DNA of 64,000 bases, taken from assembly GCA_031761405.1 (NCBI GenBank), contig JASEVX010000011.1, positions 28,210,514 to 28,274,513 of the forward strand, read 5' to 3'. Positions within the stretch are counted from its first letter, which is position 1. Every line of letters starts with the position of its first letter. This stretch comes from Serripes groenlandicus. Its lineage: Eukaryota > Mollusca > Bivalvia > Cardiida > Cardiidae. Shown here piece by piece: positions 1-12,580 of the stretch. The notes under the pieces are model-generated. The model was not told the DNA's origin, searched no databases, and saw only the letters and a list, made by a program, of their open reading frames with translations. The position numbers were made by a program, and so were the translations under genes.

Positions 1-205
1 TTTCAAAGTTTTAAACCATGTTAAATGTGACATGAGGTAATTGATATACATATAAACATAGCAGTATTCAGTAAGTCTCAAAGTTTCAAAGTTTTAAAAC
101 ATACACCCAGCACATGTTAAATGTGACATGAGGTAATTGATATACATGTATAATGAATACCAGGCTGTATACATCATTCATATAAATAGTAATTACAGGT
201 GCTGA

Positions 206-560
206 ATTCCAGATTATAGATAGTACATGTAAAGTGAAAGTTTTAAAACTGTTTAAAAAATATCTTGAAATATTAGTATCATAATTCTGGGAAGAAATCA
301 GAGTAACAATTTCACTTTCCAGTACAAATAAACATCTAAATACTGATAATTTATGCTTCGTTTTTACTGGGTAGTAAGTAAAATTGTGTTCATGGTCATG
401 ACTTTAAATTAACTGTTTTTCAATATTTACTGCCAAAATAGTTTTGAACTATTTATTACTTTCTTTGTTTTTACTATTAGCAATATTTGCAGAAGGTTCA
501 ACATTTAAAATGTTGATCTCCATCTGTAGTTCAGCACCTTTAGCATGAAAGCATAGGCAG
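206..560. repeat. dispersed repeat family F, copy 1
   Basis: This intronic stretch matches 16190-16410 and 40430-40742 in blocks (shared words include TTTCACTTTCCAGTACAA and ATTTACTGCCAAAATA). It contains no coding signal and lacks obvious terminal inverted repeats. The flanking bases 1-205 hold a short direct repeat (around 15-50 and 110-147) and nothing else I can recognise. Confidence 0.6.
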
Positions 561-715
561 GTGTTTTTTCCACACGTGTACTTATTACATTAAGGCTGCT
601 TTTCCTGGAGCACTGCTCATAATATAAACTGGTTATCATAACAGTAAAACATCGTTATTATGGTTATTCATAATAAACGCAAGAAACATTTTTTATTATG
701 AAAATATTGTCACAC

Positions 716-984
716 ATATGAGCAGTTCCAGGAGAAAACCAACGTTGTGGTCTCTGCGTTATGTATCGAGCCAGATCAGCCAGCGCAGTCCGGGCAGTCT
801 AATCCGGGCCGACACATTTCATCTCAGGGGGATAGATGTATAGAGTAATGATTCCTGAAACATAAACTCCAAAGGAGGCGAAAATTGTCTGTCCGGATTA
901 GCCTGCGAGGCATGCTAAGGCTGATCCGGGTCGATGCTTTACGCGGAGTCCACACTGTTGGTTTTCTCGCGGGACTGCTCATAT
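716..984. mobile_element. MITE family B, full copy
   Basis: Non-autonomous palindromic element with long imperfect terminal inverted repeats: it starts ATATGAGC...GAGAAAACCAAC and ends with the reverse complement GTTGGTTTTCTC...GCTCATAT. The interior carries several inverted copies of a CCCGGATTAGCCTGCGC-like word. It has no ORF. Six further copies lie in this window (about 15008, 15914, 20405, 52945, 55198, 61830). Confidence 0.75.
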
Positions 985-1076
985 ATCAATCCTTATAATT
1001 AACAATTGCTATTTGTGTTTAGAAACCGTTTTTATGTTATGGCTATATATACATACGTATCGGAAAGATATCCTAC

Positions 1077-1175
1077 CTTGTCTTTTGCAATTACTTTAGT
1101 AGCTGTAGACATCCACGTTATATCACCAATCATTTGCTTGAAGGCAACTCTTAATTTACTGACAAGATCTAACAC
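1077..1175 (-). CDS. M13 peptidase exon 12
   Basis: 33 codons (residues about 453-485) starting VLDLVSKLR and containing WMSTATKVIAKDK, the M13 block W-M-D/S-x-x-T-K-x-x-A-x-x-K. Acceptor AG lies at 1177-1176 and donor GT at 1076-1075, phase 0 to 0. This is the most C-terminal exon in the window. Confidence 0.88.
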
Positions 1176-1874
1176 CTTAAAATAGAACATATCATATTAA
1201 TATAATAAGCATACACTTACAATTAAATAAAATCATTGATTGATTGTTTAGTGTTGTACACCGCCTTCAATGTACTTTTCCAGTTTTATCACGGCGTTTC
1301 CTTGAACTACCAGTACTACTGGTTCTTTTACCATGCAATTAGCGAATTTGTCTTAATTGAGTACATTTCTGAGCAAATGTTTTATATTACATACATAAAA
1401 TAACAGAAAATAACTGTTTTTAATTGTTTTAATTTGTTAAAAGAGAATGCATCTCAGCTTTCAAATGTTCGTGTTTATGAGGAATAACTAATTCTTGAAA
1501 TTGATATTGTTATTTCAGAGAAAGTTACTTTCCTCTATTTTGATTGTCATGTCAACCAGAATTGTTCATGGGTCATGCACGTCTTTAGCAAAGTAGATAT
1601 TTACATCGGGAGAATATTTTACACATTTTCGGAGTGAATAGTAGACAACGAATGACCACTAAACAACTTTCATCGTTTGACAGAAACACATACGTACAGA
1701 CATTAATATAATGAGAACATTTTTATAAGTGACGTTTATCTAGTACATTGTATAGAAACATACAATATACATGACAGGAAAATACGAACTAACAAGAATT
1801 AATATGGAATTTATTATAGCTGGCTCAACTTGAGCAGACACCGTGTTTAGACGAACTAATAAAATATGTCTTAC

Positions 1875-2003
1875 GTCCTCCCTTGCTCCTCCTTTGAAGG
1901 CTTCCTCAACGAACAATCGACCAACAACCTCAGGCATTGCGCCTTTCACACTATCAGCGCAGCTCTGCCATCTTGGTGGGGTAGATGCAGTTCCAGATAA
2001 AAC
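1875..2003 (-). CDS. M13 peptidase exon 11
   Basis: 43 codons beginning VLSGT and running through T-P-P-R-W-Q-S-C and a MPEVVGRLFVEEAF block, matching the conserved M13 'tprW..C....mp.avG.lYV...F' region. Acceptor AG at 2005-2004 and donor GTAAGA after the GAC codon, phase 0 to 0. The Cys is expected to be disulfide-bonded in the ectodomain. Confidence 0.88.
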
Positions 2004-2802
2004 CTATTGCAAAGCAAAATACAGTTCAGTTCGTTTACCCATAATTCGCATTACGCGATCATGGACATCATTTACCATTTAAGCAATCTACGCCTTTCAT
2101 AAACATTTGGTTGACCAAAGTAAGCCTGCTCTCATAATCAAGATCAATTTCTCATTTTCCCACGGTTTAAACAACTTGTAATATCTAAATGCGCCACAAT
2201 GTGTCTCCATGTGGTAAAAGAATACAATGAATTTCTTGGAACACGATGATTTGTTTTTTTTCCATCTTATTTATGCAATAATATAAACAAGGGTTGGATT
2301 TCCTGTAAAAAAATAACATCACCTATGGCTTTCGTTTTTAAGTAATATATTTCCTTAAACAAGTGAGCCGCGGCTGGCTATCCTTGTAGAATATGTGTAC
2401 AGTGAAGACCCTGGCAAGCCTTTGCTATCCATCTACATGTGATATGGTACTAGATGCATTTTTTTACAAAAGAAACCAAAGTTATTAGAGAAGAATCATT
2501 ACCAAATCAATTTTGTTTTGATGCATATTGTATCTGATGATAAGTTAAACTCAAACTTTCGCAATAACATTCACATGATTATGTTTTAACCTTGTTTGCT
2601 TTTGCTAATTTCTTATTTAACATTTCGTCAGATAGTTTTAACTTTATATTCAACTTTGTCAAGTTTTACACATTTTTCTGTAATTCTCATTATTAAATTT
2701 TAATCTCATAATCATAATGATTCAATAACAATCATTGCCGTACATTTATCTACATAAGTAACAGATGCCTAATGGTTTTCTTTTCCTGGAGTACAGCTGG
2801 TT

Positions 2803-3075
2803 TGATTGACTGATTGCTTAGGGTTAAACGCCATTGTTAACAATTTGACAGTCATATCAGGGCGGACAGTTCACCTACTCATGTGTTTCCTGACTTTCTT
2901 AAACCAGTACTCCACACACCATTCTTTCCAAATAACTGGCTGCTTTTCCACATAGACTTTAAGCCCATTGGTGGAAGACGAATGACGCTTGTCACAGTGA
3001 CATTGGTCAAATGTCGGAAATAATGTTGGCCGAGCTGGGGTTCAAACTCACAACCCCTGGAATGACAGTCCGACT
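2803..3075 (-). mobile_element. tRNA-derived SINE 1, diverged copy (minus strand)
   Basis: The reverse complement begins with a tRNA-like head holding a recognisable B-box (around 3035-3060), passes through GGCCAACAT...TTCCGACAT, and ends in the family tail CGTTTAACCCTAAGCAATCA-like bases. It is the same family as 9784-10083 and 12030-12308 but more diverged. It lies in an M13 intron. Confidence 0.65.
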
Positions 3076-3170
3076 GAGGCGGAGTACAGCTGGAGTACAG
3101 CTTTTAATAGGAAAAGCAAAACAGAGAAACTAAGATAAGAAAAGAAACTATGTAAGCCGAGTTGGTTTAC

Positions 3171-3264
3171 CTTTTCGAAGTCCAGATTATAATCTCTGAA
3201 TACTTGTGGTAGGTAGAAGATCTTGCCGATCAGTTTTGTTGCCACAACGTAATTAGCAATATCA
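3171..3264 (-). CDS. M13 peptidase exon 10
   Basis: 94 nt encoding DIANYVVATKLIGKIFYLPQ and then VFRDYNLDFEK. The NYV block corresponds to the M13 'l.NYl.wr.v' helix. It completes a split Arg codon from exon 9 (phase 2) and ends in phase 0 before GTAAAC. Confidence 0.87.
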
Positions 3265-3739
3265 CTATTGAAAGGAAAATAGCGTAATTAAAAAACAGCA
3301 ACAATGGGAGAAAGAGTTCCTCACGTTTAATCCTTTCCAGGTTACAACAAATCTGCAGCAAACAATAACATATAGGCATAAGCCTAAACACTCTTTACAA
3401 AAGAAAATATTAGTATGCATTCAATAAAGTTCAAACCACTGTTGTTAAAGGGTAAATGCTTATTACGAATAATTTCACTATTACAACAATTTTTCATAAG
3501 TCGTCTACTGTAGATACGTCAAAAAGCGTCTGCATATGGAAACATGGTTAACACTATCTTTCCTATTATAAGCTTGAGATAGCTCTTTGGAGACACCTTC
3601 TATTACTCACTCTTGATGACAGCTTTCAGTACTCCAACCAGTGCTCGCATCGAATGCAGTTTTGAATTCAATATTGATCCAAATACTGCAAGATTCGCAC
3701 CTTGGACCTTCAGACGACTAGAGTCGATGCTATACCACC

Positions 3740-3995
3740 GAGCCACCGTCCTCCTGGGGCCCGTTTTAACAAAACAGTCGGATCTTAGCTACGACCTGAC
3801 GTAAGTTTTGAAGTTACGATCGGTCATAAGACCGTTTTATGAACGAGGTCGTTACTTGACAATCGCAGCTAATTTGACATAGTCGTAAGTTTTTATCATA
3901 CAGCCGTAGTTGCGATTTTCTCCAGCACTGTAAAAAATCATCCGGACAACTCGGCTATTATCGATTACGACCGTTGATAAAACGGTCCCGAACTT
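3740..3995. mobile_element. foldback/MITE-like inverted repeat
   Basis: Ends are imperfect inverted repeats (GGGGCCCGTTTTAACAAAAC at the left; CGTTGATAAAACGGTCCC at the right) around a non-coding core rich in TACGA words. This is an intronic element with no ORF. The borders are approximate. Confidence 0.5.
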
Positions 3996-4342
3996 GTTTC
4001 AATGATATTTTTCCGCACAGTAATGACACATTTAACCCTGTGCCAAATATAGGCGCTTCTTGAAGCCTCTGTATCAGACGACTTTTGAGAACCTTGTCAC
4101 AAAACGACAAATTGCTCATAATAAGCCATTTCTCCTTTTCCCCACAATGTTCTCAAAATTATGTTATAATTGTTCTTTCATTTACGGAAAGCTTCCATCT
4201 GTTTGTTTTCAAATGTTTTTTCCCTCAAAATCCTAAAACAAAAGTCAAACGAATAACAACAGTTAGACAGGCATATTTAAATATGTTAAACCAATAACTA
4301 TGTTTGAAATGACGGAAAATACCGAGTAAAGCCGAAACTTAC

Positions 4343-4476
4343 CGACTAGAATATTTTTGTAGAACGTCGTTCAGTTTGTCAAAGAAAGGTGGGGCTACAA
4401 CAATAATAGGTTCTGAATCCCGAATCACCTCCCCAGTAACGTTGAACATTTCACTAATTAGTGCCTTCCAATTAAC
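4343..4476 (-). CDS. M13 peptidase exon 9
   Basis: 134 nt encoding VNWKALISEMFNVTG and then a DSEPIIVVAPPFFDKL block, matching the M13 'W..yl...f......i....pviV..p.y...L' region. Acceptor AG at 4478-4477, donor GTAAGT at 4342-4341, phase 0 to 2. Confidence 0.88.
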
Positions 4477-5683
4477 CTGTCAAAGAGAAGAGTGCAGAAG
4501 AGCGATACCTATGAGACAGATCATGAGCAAATCAAGCTTGTGTGTCTGACTCAAAACATCGTATAGGTCATCGCGTTGTGAATTTCTACATTGTATTAAC
4601 TACTAAATACATAGTCAGAGGACTAGATAAGTAGATAAGGAGGAGTAAACAGTAAACAGTAAACTTCCATGATATCTCTGTTAGCAGAGCTCTTGATAAG
4701 GAGCGTTTATCATGCTCTCAAATCATTATTTGACCTCCAAAACCAAAAATGTTGTGGGTACTCAAAAGAATCGTCCCAGTGACTGCACCTGCTCATTGAA
4801 AGTGTGACGAAAAAGTGTGACGGACAGACAGACGGACGTCCGTCCGTCCGTCCGAACTCATGGGAGAGTACTTGTGGGGTTATTTCCTTTGATCTTTGAT
4901 GTTTACTTGTGGGGTGCACCCCACAAGTATGCAATTCATTCCGTAATTAACCCCCTTTTACGGAATGAATAACATTAATATGCAAATGAGATACCCGTTA
5001 TAAAAAATTAAAAAAAAACTATTTATCTAAGTGTCTTTATAAGGGTGGGCTTTATGCGGACGGACAGACAGACTCCGGACAAAAAAAAAGTAATCCCTAA
5101 GTGCCTACCATGCTACGCAGGGTGACAGAAAAAGCCTACTGCATTCTCTCACCCGCTTCCGAACTATATCTGCTATGCGACATCTCTCATCCATTCTCAC
5201 GTCCCTCGAAAAAACAACCCACGTCTTTCGAAACAGCCCGTTCGAAAACCGTTCATTCTTAACAAAGCTTATGGGATAAAAGACAATTATTGTTCCAAAG
5301 ATAACATTGTGACGTAATTGTTCAGGTATAGCTATCAGATATACTTTGTTCGTGGCATATACGTAGACAATCTCATTAAAACCAGATCTTAACTCGCACA
5401 CTCGTATATAGATCATCCAATATACGTACATAGAAGTTTTTTGGTCTGATTTTAATGAGATTGATACGTAGAGAGATATCATGTTACATGGGGATTTGCG
5501 ACCAGCAAAAACCAGGAATCACTGTTCCTCTAGCAGGTGAACTGGCCGGTGATATCAATGGAAATACTGTTGGACTCAATCAATCAATATAATATTCCAT
5601 TTATTAATTAATTAATTAATCAGTATATCAATGCAACACCATATCTTAGAAATAATCATGGTTTTACAGGTTAAGATACATAC

Positions 5684-5770
5684 GCCTGTGAAGTTCTGGC
5701 TGAGTTGAGCCACTGTCATCTTATTATACAGCTTCTCCGGATCTCTTCTTTCTTCCCTCGGCACAGTGAT
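5684..5770 (-). CDS. M13 peptidase exon 8
   Basis: 29 codons, ITVPREERRDPEKLYNKMTV followed by AQLSQNFTG. The R-R-D-x-E-K-L-Y-N-K-M-T block is one of the most conserved M13 segments. Both borders are in phase 0 and the donor is GTATGT. Confidence 0.9.
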
Positions 5771-5823
5771 CTGATAAACAATGTGTTTCATTGAAACTAT
5801 GAATAAATATATAGGGAATATTA

Positions 5824-5988
5824 TGTTTGAGTAGCAATATCGGGTTTGATAGTGTATTATGAGGGGCGTGGACAATTGATATCTCGCGAGACCGAAGCAT
5901 ATCCAACTATGAGAATCAGTCGAGAGAAGTGTCAATTTGACCACGCCCCGAGTAGACAATATCAAACACAATATCGCTACTGCAGCAT
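5824..5988. repeat. about 160-bp intronic palindrome
   Basis: TTTGAGTAGCAATATC...GAGGGGCGTGG on the left pairs with CCACGCCCC...GATATTG-type sequence on the right, giving a long imperfect hairpin about 50 bp from exon 8. It looks like a MITE copy; no ORF is credible here. Confidence 0.6.
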
Positions 5989-6564
5989 AGTTTTCTGTTT
6001 ATTATATACTTCTTATACCTTCTATAACGTTTAAGAAATAACAAAGAAAAAATATATAAAATGTGAACCTCGCCCCACTACCTTATTTTGAATGACGTGT
6101 ATTCATATTTCAATGACGTCACATCATATTTCAGTGACGAACCATTACCGTATTTGGTACAGTCAAATACGGAATTTTAATCCGTATAGTGTATGAACTG
6201 CGCATGACCATCTAAATGTATTTGCGTCTTAAACCCTTTTTAACACAAAATAAGTTATCAGCAGACGACTTTGAAAACGTCTGGGTCAAAACAATGGTAA
6301 TCTCTATCAATAAAAGTAGATTTATTGAAAAAAGTTGTACATCATGAACAAGCTATGCATTTGTCACAAGGTTTTCAAAAGTAGTCTGCAGAGGATGCGA
6401 CAAAATGCATATGCGTGTAAGAATGGGTCGATGGTTCTCAAGTACATTGTGATATAAAATGAGCCCACCCGTGCGAAAAGGTCCAAGTTTGCATTTCTGT
6501 ACAGTGTAGGTTCATGTCTGTCTGTCCAGTCTTACCATAAAACTACGCCGGTTAACAAAATCTT

Positions 6565-6793
6565 TTAACCTTTTCCCACATACAACAAATCTGCAGCAAA
6601 CGATTTTGAAAACATTTACGCAAATATATGAAAAATCTTTATTATTGTAGGTATAATTACTTAAACAAGTTGAACACTTTGTGGCAAAAGAAGAAATTGC
6701 TCGTTTTGAGAAACTTCCCCTTTCGTCACAATGTTTTCAAAAGTCGTCTGCTGCAGCTGCGTCAACTTGTGTCTCCAGGTGGGAAAGGGTTAA
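6565..6793. mobile_element. MITE family A (TTAA, piggyBac-like ends)
   Basis: Begins TTAACCTTTTCCCACATA and ends TGTG...GGGAAAGGGTTAA, with an AAATTGCTC stem and a GTCGTCTGCTGCAG word inside. TTAA flanks followed by a CCC start are the hallmark of piggyBac-superfamily elements, so I infer a non-autonomous piggyBac-like MITE. This is the most abundant repeat in the window (more than 20 intact or broken copies). Confidence 0.65.
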
Positions 6794-7489
6794 TTAAGAA
6801 GATTGTGTCAGTATCATCAAAGCGTACGTGTATCTTTTCTCTCATAGATAAGGGCATACGTAATAAAAAAAAAGGAACGAAACCGTTCAGAGTCCTTATA
6901 GAAAACGAATATCACTTCTTACTAATTTTCACAGTATTTGTAAACATAAAAACTATAACACTTGACCTTATTAACAATAAAGACTGATGTAAAGAAATAT
7001 TAATGAATTGTTGAATTATATATATTTTTCCTCTTTAGTCCGAAAAGAAAACTAAGAATTGAAAGATGAGATGTTGAATTGCATTGCATTCACTTTTAAG
7101 GCTTCTCGCCTAATTTTATGACTTATTTTTTCGTTGGATATTTGAGCAATCATGGAAAGTTTTCTAAAGAAAAGTGAATTTGCAAAGAATTCCACATCTG
7201 CAGTTTTCTATGGTGAAGAATGCTCCACACTAAATGATCTAGATTACTTAATGTGTACTGAAAATGGAGTTAAATGAGTTTTTTTCTGGTTTCATGTACT
7301 CGACATATGCCCTTAAGAAAGGTTCCTCTTTGCATTTATATGTTAGGTTGGTTATGCATTGGAATTATCGAGACCGAATTTGGTTCAGATCTTTTTACCC
7401 ATTGTCAAGAAGTTTATGCAACATTGAGTCTCATGTGCGCAAGGATGCTACAGACCAATATCAATCATTTGAGGAAACTTCATAGCACT

Positions 7490-8335
7490 ATATCCCAGGT
7501 ACTTACTGGCCAAATATAATCACTTTGGGCCTCCTGTTTATTCAGAAGAAGTTATTTAAAGGTTTTCATATATTTGACCCTTGTGACCTTGAAAGAAGGT
7601 TAAGGTCATTTAATGAAGGAAACTATATAGCATTTCATGCCAGGTATCTACTGGCAAAATATTATCACTCTGGTCCTCCTAGTTATTCAAAAAAGAAGTT
7701 GTTTAAAGGTTTTCATATATTTGACCTGTGTGACCTTGAAAGTATGTCAAGGTTATTTATTAGAGGATTCTAAAAAGCATTTCATGCCAGGTATCTACTG
7801 GCAACATATCAACACTCTGGGCCTCCTAGTTATTTACAAAAAGTTATTTTAAGGTACATTTAGTTGACCCTTGTGACCTTGAACGTAGGTCAAGGTCATT
7901 TAATGGAGGAATCTATATAGCATTTTATGCCAGGTATCTACTGGCAAAATATCGTCACTCTGGGCCTCCTGGTTATTCGGAAGAAGTTGTTTAAAGGTTT
8001 ACATATATTTGATACTTGTGACCTTGAAAGTAGGTAAATGTCGTTTATAGAAGGAAACTATATAACATTTCATGCCAGGTATCTACTGGCGAAATATGAT
8101 CACTCTGGGCTTCCTGGTTATTTAAAAAGGTAGTTGTTTAAAGGTTTTTATATATTTGACCCTGGTGACATTGAAAGTATGTCAAGGTCATTTATTGAAA
8201 GAAACTATATAGCATTTCATGCCATATATCTATTGGCAAAGTATCATCACTCTGGGTCTCCTGGTTATTCAGAAGAAATTGTTTAAAGGTTTTCATATAT
8301 TTGACCCTTGTGACCTTGAAAGAAGGTCAATGTAA
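7490..8335. repeat. tandem array, about 145-150-bp unit, 5-6 copies
   Basis: Each unit contains GCCAGGTATCTACTGGC, then GGGCCTCCTGGTTATTC, then TTTGACCCTTGTGACCTTGA and AGGTCAAGGTCATTTA. Copies are imperfect. The unit includes TCAAGGTCA, which resembles an extended nuclear-receptor half-site. ORFs running across it are by-products of the repeat. It lies in an M13 intron. Confidence 0.8.
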
Positions 8336-8761
8336 TTTATTTGATGAGACTTTATAGCACCCTATCCCAGGTACCTCCTGGCCAAATATCATGACCCTAG
8401 GACTTCCAAAGAAAACAGTTGACGGACAAACAGACGGACGGACGACAGACAACACACCATAACATAAGCTCAACCAGCACTTCCTGCTTAGGTCAGCTAA
8501 TAATGTTGAAATTGCGTAAAACTCCAATAAAACAATTATTAATTCACTTTCCTACATACAACTAAACTGCAGCAGAAGAATTTGAATGAATGTCTGTTAA
8601 AATGTGTACTTTGTTTAATAAATGAGTTTTGTTTTAAAGAGTTCAAAACATTATTGTAAAAAGAGAAATTTAAGAATTAAACACACTCTACTAAGGATAT
8701 AAACATTAATTTTAAAATAAATTTAAACTGAAAATACATGATAAATAATATTGATACATAC

Positions 8762-8941
8762 GTTAGCAAGGTCAACTTCAATGTCAACAAATTTCCTGGC
8801 ATCGTTTTCGGCAACGGTTTCGTCAGCACCCAGTTCTATCAACACTTTTTTGATCATCGTTTGATAGGCAACTAAAACTTTATCATCCCGACCTTTCAGG
8901 AAATAATCTCGGCTGGGTAAACCCAAATTTGGCTGGTCAAC
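8762..8941 (-). CDS. M13 peptidase exon 7
   Basis: 60 codons starting VDQPNLGLPSRDYFL, the conserved M13 'DQ.gL.LP.R.YYL' motif, then VLVAYQTMIKKVLIELGAD and FVDIEVDLAN. Acceptor AG at 8943-8942, donor GTATGT after the AAC codon, phase 0 to 0. Confidence 0.92.
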
Positions 8942-9783
8942 CTGTTAGAAATACAACGGTATAGCATGACTCAAAAGAAAAGAGTTGGATTGTATGCCAC
9001 ATGTATATAAGTTCTAGTTTAATTAACTCCTGATGATAAACTATGTAGATATATAGATACTTTATGGTTATTCTCATTTTCCTTTAACGGTTAAAGCATT
9101 GCAAACACGACCGAACATTGGTATCTCATTTCAAATCTCACAAACAGTAATCAATTAACGCAGGGACGTAGATAAGAGGGATAAGTAACTAAATTATATA
9201 CTAAAATATCACCCCTGCCAACATTTGTAGCAAGTAAAACTCGAAAACTATTCAAGATATAAAAATAAAAAATATATTTTCTGGAAGTTTTAACATTCTT
9301 CTATTGCAGTAGATAAAAATATTTTAATGTGCTAAAGGTATTGATAATATGTTATCCTTATGAAAAATGTCAGTATAATATTATTAATTCTTGGAAAAAA
9401 AAATATATAATTCAGAAATCCCAATATCTGTGTCTTTTAAACCAGTCATTGTTCAAAATACTAAGAAACTCCAGTTGTTCATTGTATCTCTAACTTAAGT
9501 TGAAATGTTAAGCTTTCAGAATATGTATGTGTTGTGCATGTTCCAAATGTGACTTCAAAGTTAGATATGCTACAAAATGTGAAAATTTGGACAATTTTAT
9601 TTCTATGTGTGATATTTTAACCAGATAACAGGTGTGTACAGGTGCAGTTGCCTATCCCTCTTATCTACGTCACTGATTAACCCAATACAACAACATACAT
9701 AAACTGTGCAGCAGATTACTTTGAAAACTTGAATGCATAGTGATAAGATGAGAAATTGTTCAATGTTCACAATTACTCATTTT

Positions 9784-10083
9784 GCCGAGCCCCGGTAGCT
9801 CAGTCGGTAGCGATGCGGGCTGTCAATCTAAAGGTTGTGAGTTCGAACCCGAGGTCTGCCAACATTCTTTCCGACGTTTGACAAAAGTCACTGTCAGTCT
9901 GTGACAAGCCTCATTCGTCTTCAACCAATGGGCTAACAGTCTATGTAGAAAAGCAGCCATTTGCTTGGAAAGACTATTGTGGTGTGTTGTATGTGAAATA
10001 GCCAGGAAATACATGAGTATGTGAACTTGCCGCCGTGATATGACAGAAAAATTGTTGAAAACGGCGTTAAACCCCAATCAATG
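9784..10083 (+). mobile_element. tRNA-derived SINE 1, full copy
   Basis: The head CCGGTAGCTCAGTCGGTAG is an A-box-like sequence and GAGTTCGAACCC a B-box-like sequence, as in a tRNA-derived SINE. The 3' tail is GCCGTGATATGAC...AACGGCGTTAAACCCCAATCA. It is not a functional tRNA gene, because the cloverleaf is imperfect and the body continues about 220 bp. Confidence 0.8.
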
Positions 10084-10187
10084 AAACCTTTTGCCACACC
10101 GTTTTAAATGTCGTCTTCTGTATATCCGTCAAAATGCGCCTGTTATAGGGGAAGGGGTCAGTTAATACTGGAATGTAAACTACTTAC

Positions 10188-10405
10188 ATATAAAATGTAT
10201 TGCATTGGGTTTTTATCGTCTTGTCCCACTCCGACGTCAATCAACGGGAGACTATTGGATCCTTTACGGATGTTTGATAACAGAGTTTCGAGGTTAAAGC
10301 TAGCCTCGTTCCATTTCCCGCCAGGGTTTTGGTCCAGTGACGGTAGCCCCAGCAAGGATTCTGTATACTCGAGTATATAGGCGAGACCAAGACTTTCAAT
10401 TTGGG
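10188..10405 (-). CDS. M13 peptidase exon 6
   Basis: 218 nt encoding QIESLGLAYILEYTESLLG, then KWNEASFNLETLLSNIRKG and VGVGQDDKNPMQYILY. This fits the M13 'lGg.p.W.....f.l...l........l....v..DdKn....i' region. Acceptor AG at 10407-10406, donor GTAAGT at 10187-10186, phase 1 to 0. Confidence 0.9.
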
Positions 10406-10909
10406 CTGCAATGAGACAATGAATACAATTAATTGCTGGTTCCACAAAGCTTTATCTTGATCTTGTAATGAGGTATTGTAACGCAATTTAAGCACATAAT
10501 TCAGCAATAGACGCTGGTAGATAGAGTCCTATTGAAAGAAATGATAAATGAAGTATATTTTGCAACCCAAAACGGATTGAATCTGAATACAATTTTGTGC
10601 CGGTGTGTCAGAGACATTTAAAATGGAAAAACAGTTACTTCCTAGAAACTTTTGATAGTGGCGTAAAACCCCAAACAAACAATCTATGATTAAAACGATA
10701 TATCTTATTATGCAGCATGATAGGACAAAAGTACAAATTAAATTATTAGCTTTTTAAATTTGAAAAGTGTGTATTGAACAAAATGAAATAAAATACTTTA
10801 ATAATGCATAACATTGTTTGCTAGCTAGTACATGTATATTAATATGTATCCACTCTTAAGCTTGATTGTAGGTATGTTGCTGTGTGGCATAATTCATCTA
10901 AATATTTTT

Positions 10910-11612
10910 GTTCCTCAAAATATGTATATAATATTTGTAAAAAATGCAATCACTTAAATGTATATGTTATTTGTAATAAATTCAATCACTTAAATGTATA
11001 TTATATTTGTAAATAATTGAATCACTTAAATGTATATAATATTTGTCAATAATTGAATCACTCAAATGCACAATGTATATAATATTTGTAATAATTAAAT
11101 CACTTAAATGTATATAATATTTGTAAATAATTTAATCACTTAAATGTATATACTATTTGTAATAATTAAATTACTGAAATGTATGTATTGTATGTGAATA
11201 ATTCAATCACTTAAATGTATATATACTATATGTAATAATTATATTACTTAAATGTATGTATTGTATGTGAATAATTCAATCACTTAAATGTATATAATAT
11301 TTGTAATAATTAAATCACTTAAATGTATGTATTGTAATAATAATTGATGAAAGATATATCTTATTCCAAATTCATACTGTCAATCACCTACATATATAAT
11401 AATATATAATATTTGTAAATAATTAAATCACTTACATGTATGTATTCTATTTGAAAAATTCAATCACTTACATGTTAATATTTCATGTGAATAGTTCAAT
11501 CACTTATATGTACATAATATAGCTAAACAATTCAATCACTTAATGTATTTTTTCTATATGAATAATTCAATCACTTACATGTATGTATTCTATGTGAAAA
11601 GTTCAATCACTT
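10910..11612. repeat. AT-rich minisatellite, about 35-40-bp unit
   Basis: Repeats of AATCACTTAAATGTATATAA plus TATTTGTAAATAATT, about 17 imperfect copies, running right up to the donor of M13 exon 5. Several units have TGTATGTATTGTATGTG instead. Confidence 0.85.
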
Positions 11613-11614
11613 AC

Positions 11615-11698
11615 TTGTGTTGGTACAAGCCTTATAATAGTCTCTCGCTTTCTTTGCAGATTCCGGTTCGTCGGATTTACCTTCAGCTTCTAAAACAA
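11615..11698 (-). CDS. M13 peptidase exon 5
   Basis: 84 nt encoding VLEAEGKSDEPESAKKARDY then YKACTNT, the M13 'lE......s.a..Ka+.yY.sCmn' segment. Acceptor AG at 11700-11699, donor GTAAGT at 11614-11613, phase 1 to 1. Confidence 0.88.
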
Positions 11699-12029
11699 CT
11701 ACAAGGGAAAAGGATAGACACAAATTATCATGTCTCCTTTTGAGCCACACATTTTTCAAATGTCTCAGCTAGAGAAGCGTCAAAAGGCGTCTTAAGGAAG
11801 CAATGGATAACTAAGGTCTTCGTCAAAATGAAATAGTCGATACGTTATTTAAAGGACAATACGGAAACATAAAAAACTGGCAATGTTTATTTTCTCTCCC
11901 AACCTATAAATCTGCTCTTTTCTGTCATCAGATCATGTAATGAGCATTTGAAGTTATGCAAAGTAGTTTTAAATAAATAAGATAGATCTGTATGAAGATG
12001 GAACTCGAGCGTCATCAGGAGACCTACGC

Positions 12030-12308
12030 CGAGCCCCGGTAGCTCAGTCGGTAGCGACGCGGGCTTTCAATCCAGGGGTTGTGAGTTCGAATCCCGGCTC
12101 GGCCAACTTTCTTTCGGACGATTGACAAAAGTCAATGCGTCATTCGTCTTCCACCAATGAGCTAGGTCTATGTGGAAAAGCAGCCAGTTGCTTGGGAAGA
12201 TTGTTGTGTGGGGTACTGGTGTGAGAAAACCAGGAAATGCACGAGTAGGTGAACTGGCCGCCGTGATATAACTGAGAAATTGTTAAAAACGCCGTTAAAC
12301 CCCAATCA
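12030..12308 (+). mobile_element. tRNA-derived SINE 1 with 16-bp target-site duplication
   Basis: Complete copy with tRNA-like head and CCCCAATCA tail. It is flanked by the perfect direct repeat ATCAGGAGACCTACGC at 12014-12029 and 12309-12324. A perfect duplication of this length indicates LINE-mediated insertion that is comparatively recent. Confidence 0.88.
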
Positions 12309-12580
12309 ATCAGGAGACCTACGCTCAAACAATTTTCTCATTTTCATTTCTGTTAAAACCAATTGCATTCCACCAACATTTGGAATAAAACTGTTATAAG
12401 CACATTATATTGATGTTGACGCTTATAAATGTAACCATTTATATCATTAATCAACTTAAAACTTGCAACATCATGCATTCGGTGGTACACAACTACACTC
12501 TGTGATCTCTGACTATCCGCCAATATAAAACTATCAAACAAAAAACTCATTTAAAATAAGTTTAAAATTCGATATATATA

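Noticed and set aside
7264..7852. Several overlapping 70-80-codon ORFs on the plus strand
   Set aside because: They run through the 145-150-bp tandem array in different frames, with no conserved product.
9784..12100. Apparent tRNA genes with GGTAGCTCAGTCGGTAG and a B-box
   Set aside because: The same heads recur with a shared 200-bp body and tail and, in one case, a target-site duplication. They are tRNA-derived SINEs, and the cloverleaf pairing is imperfect.
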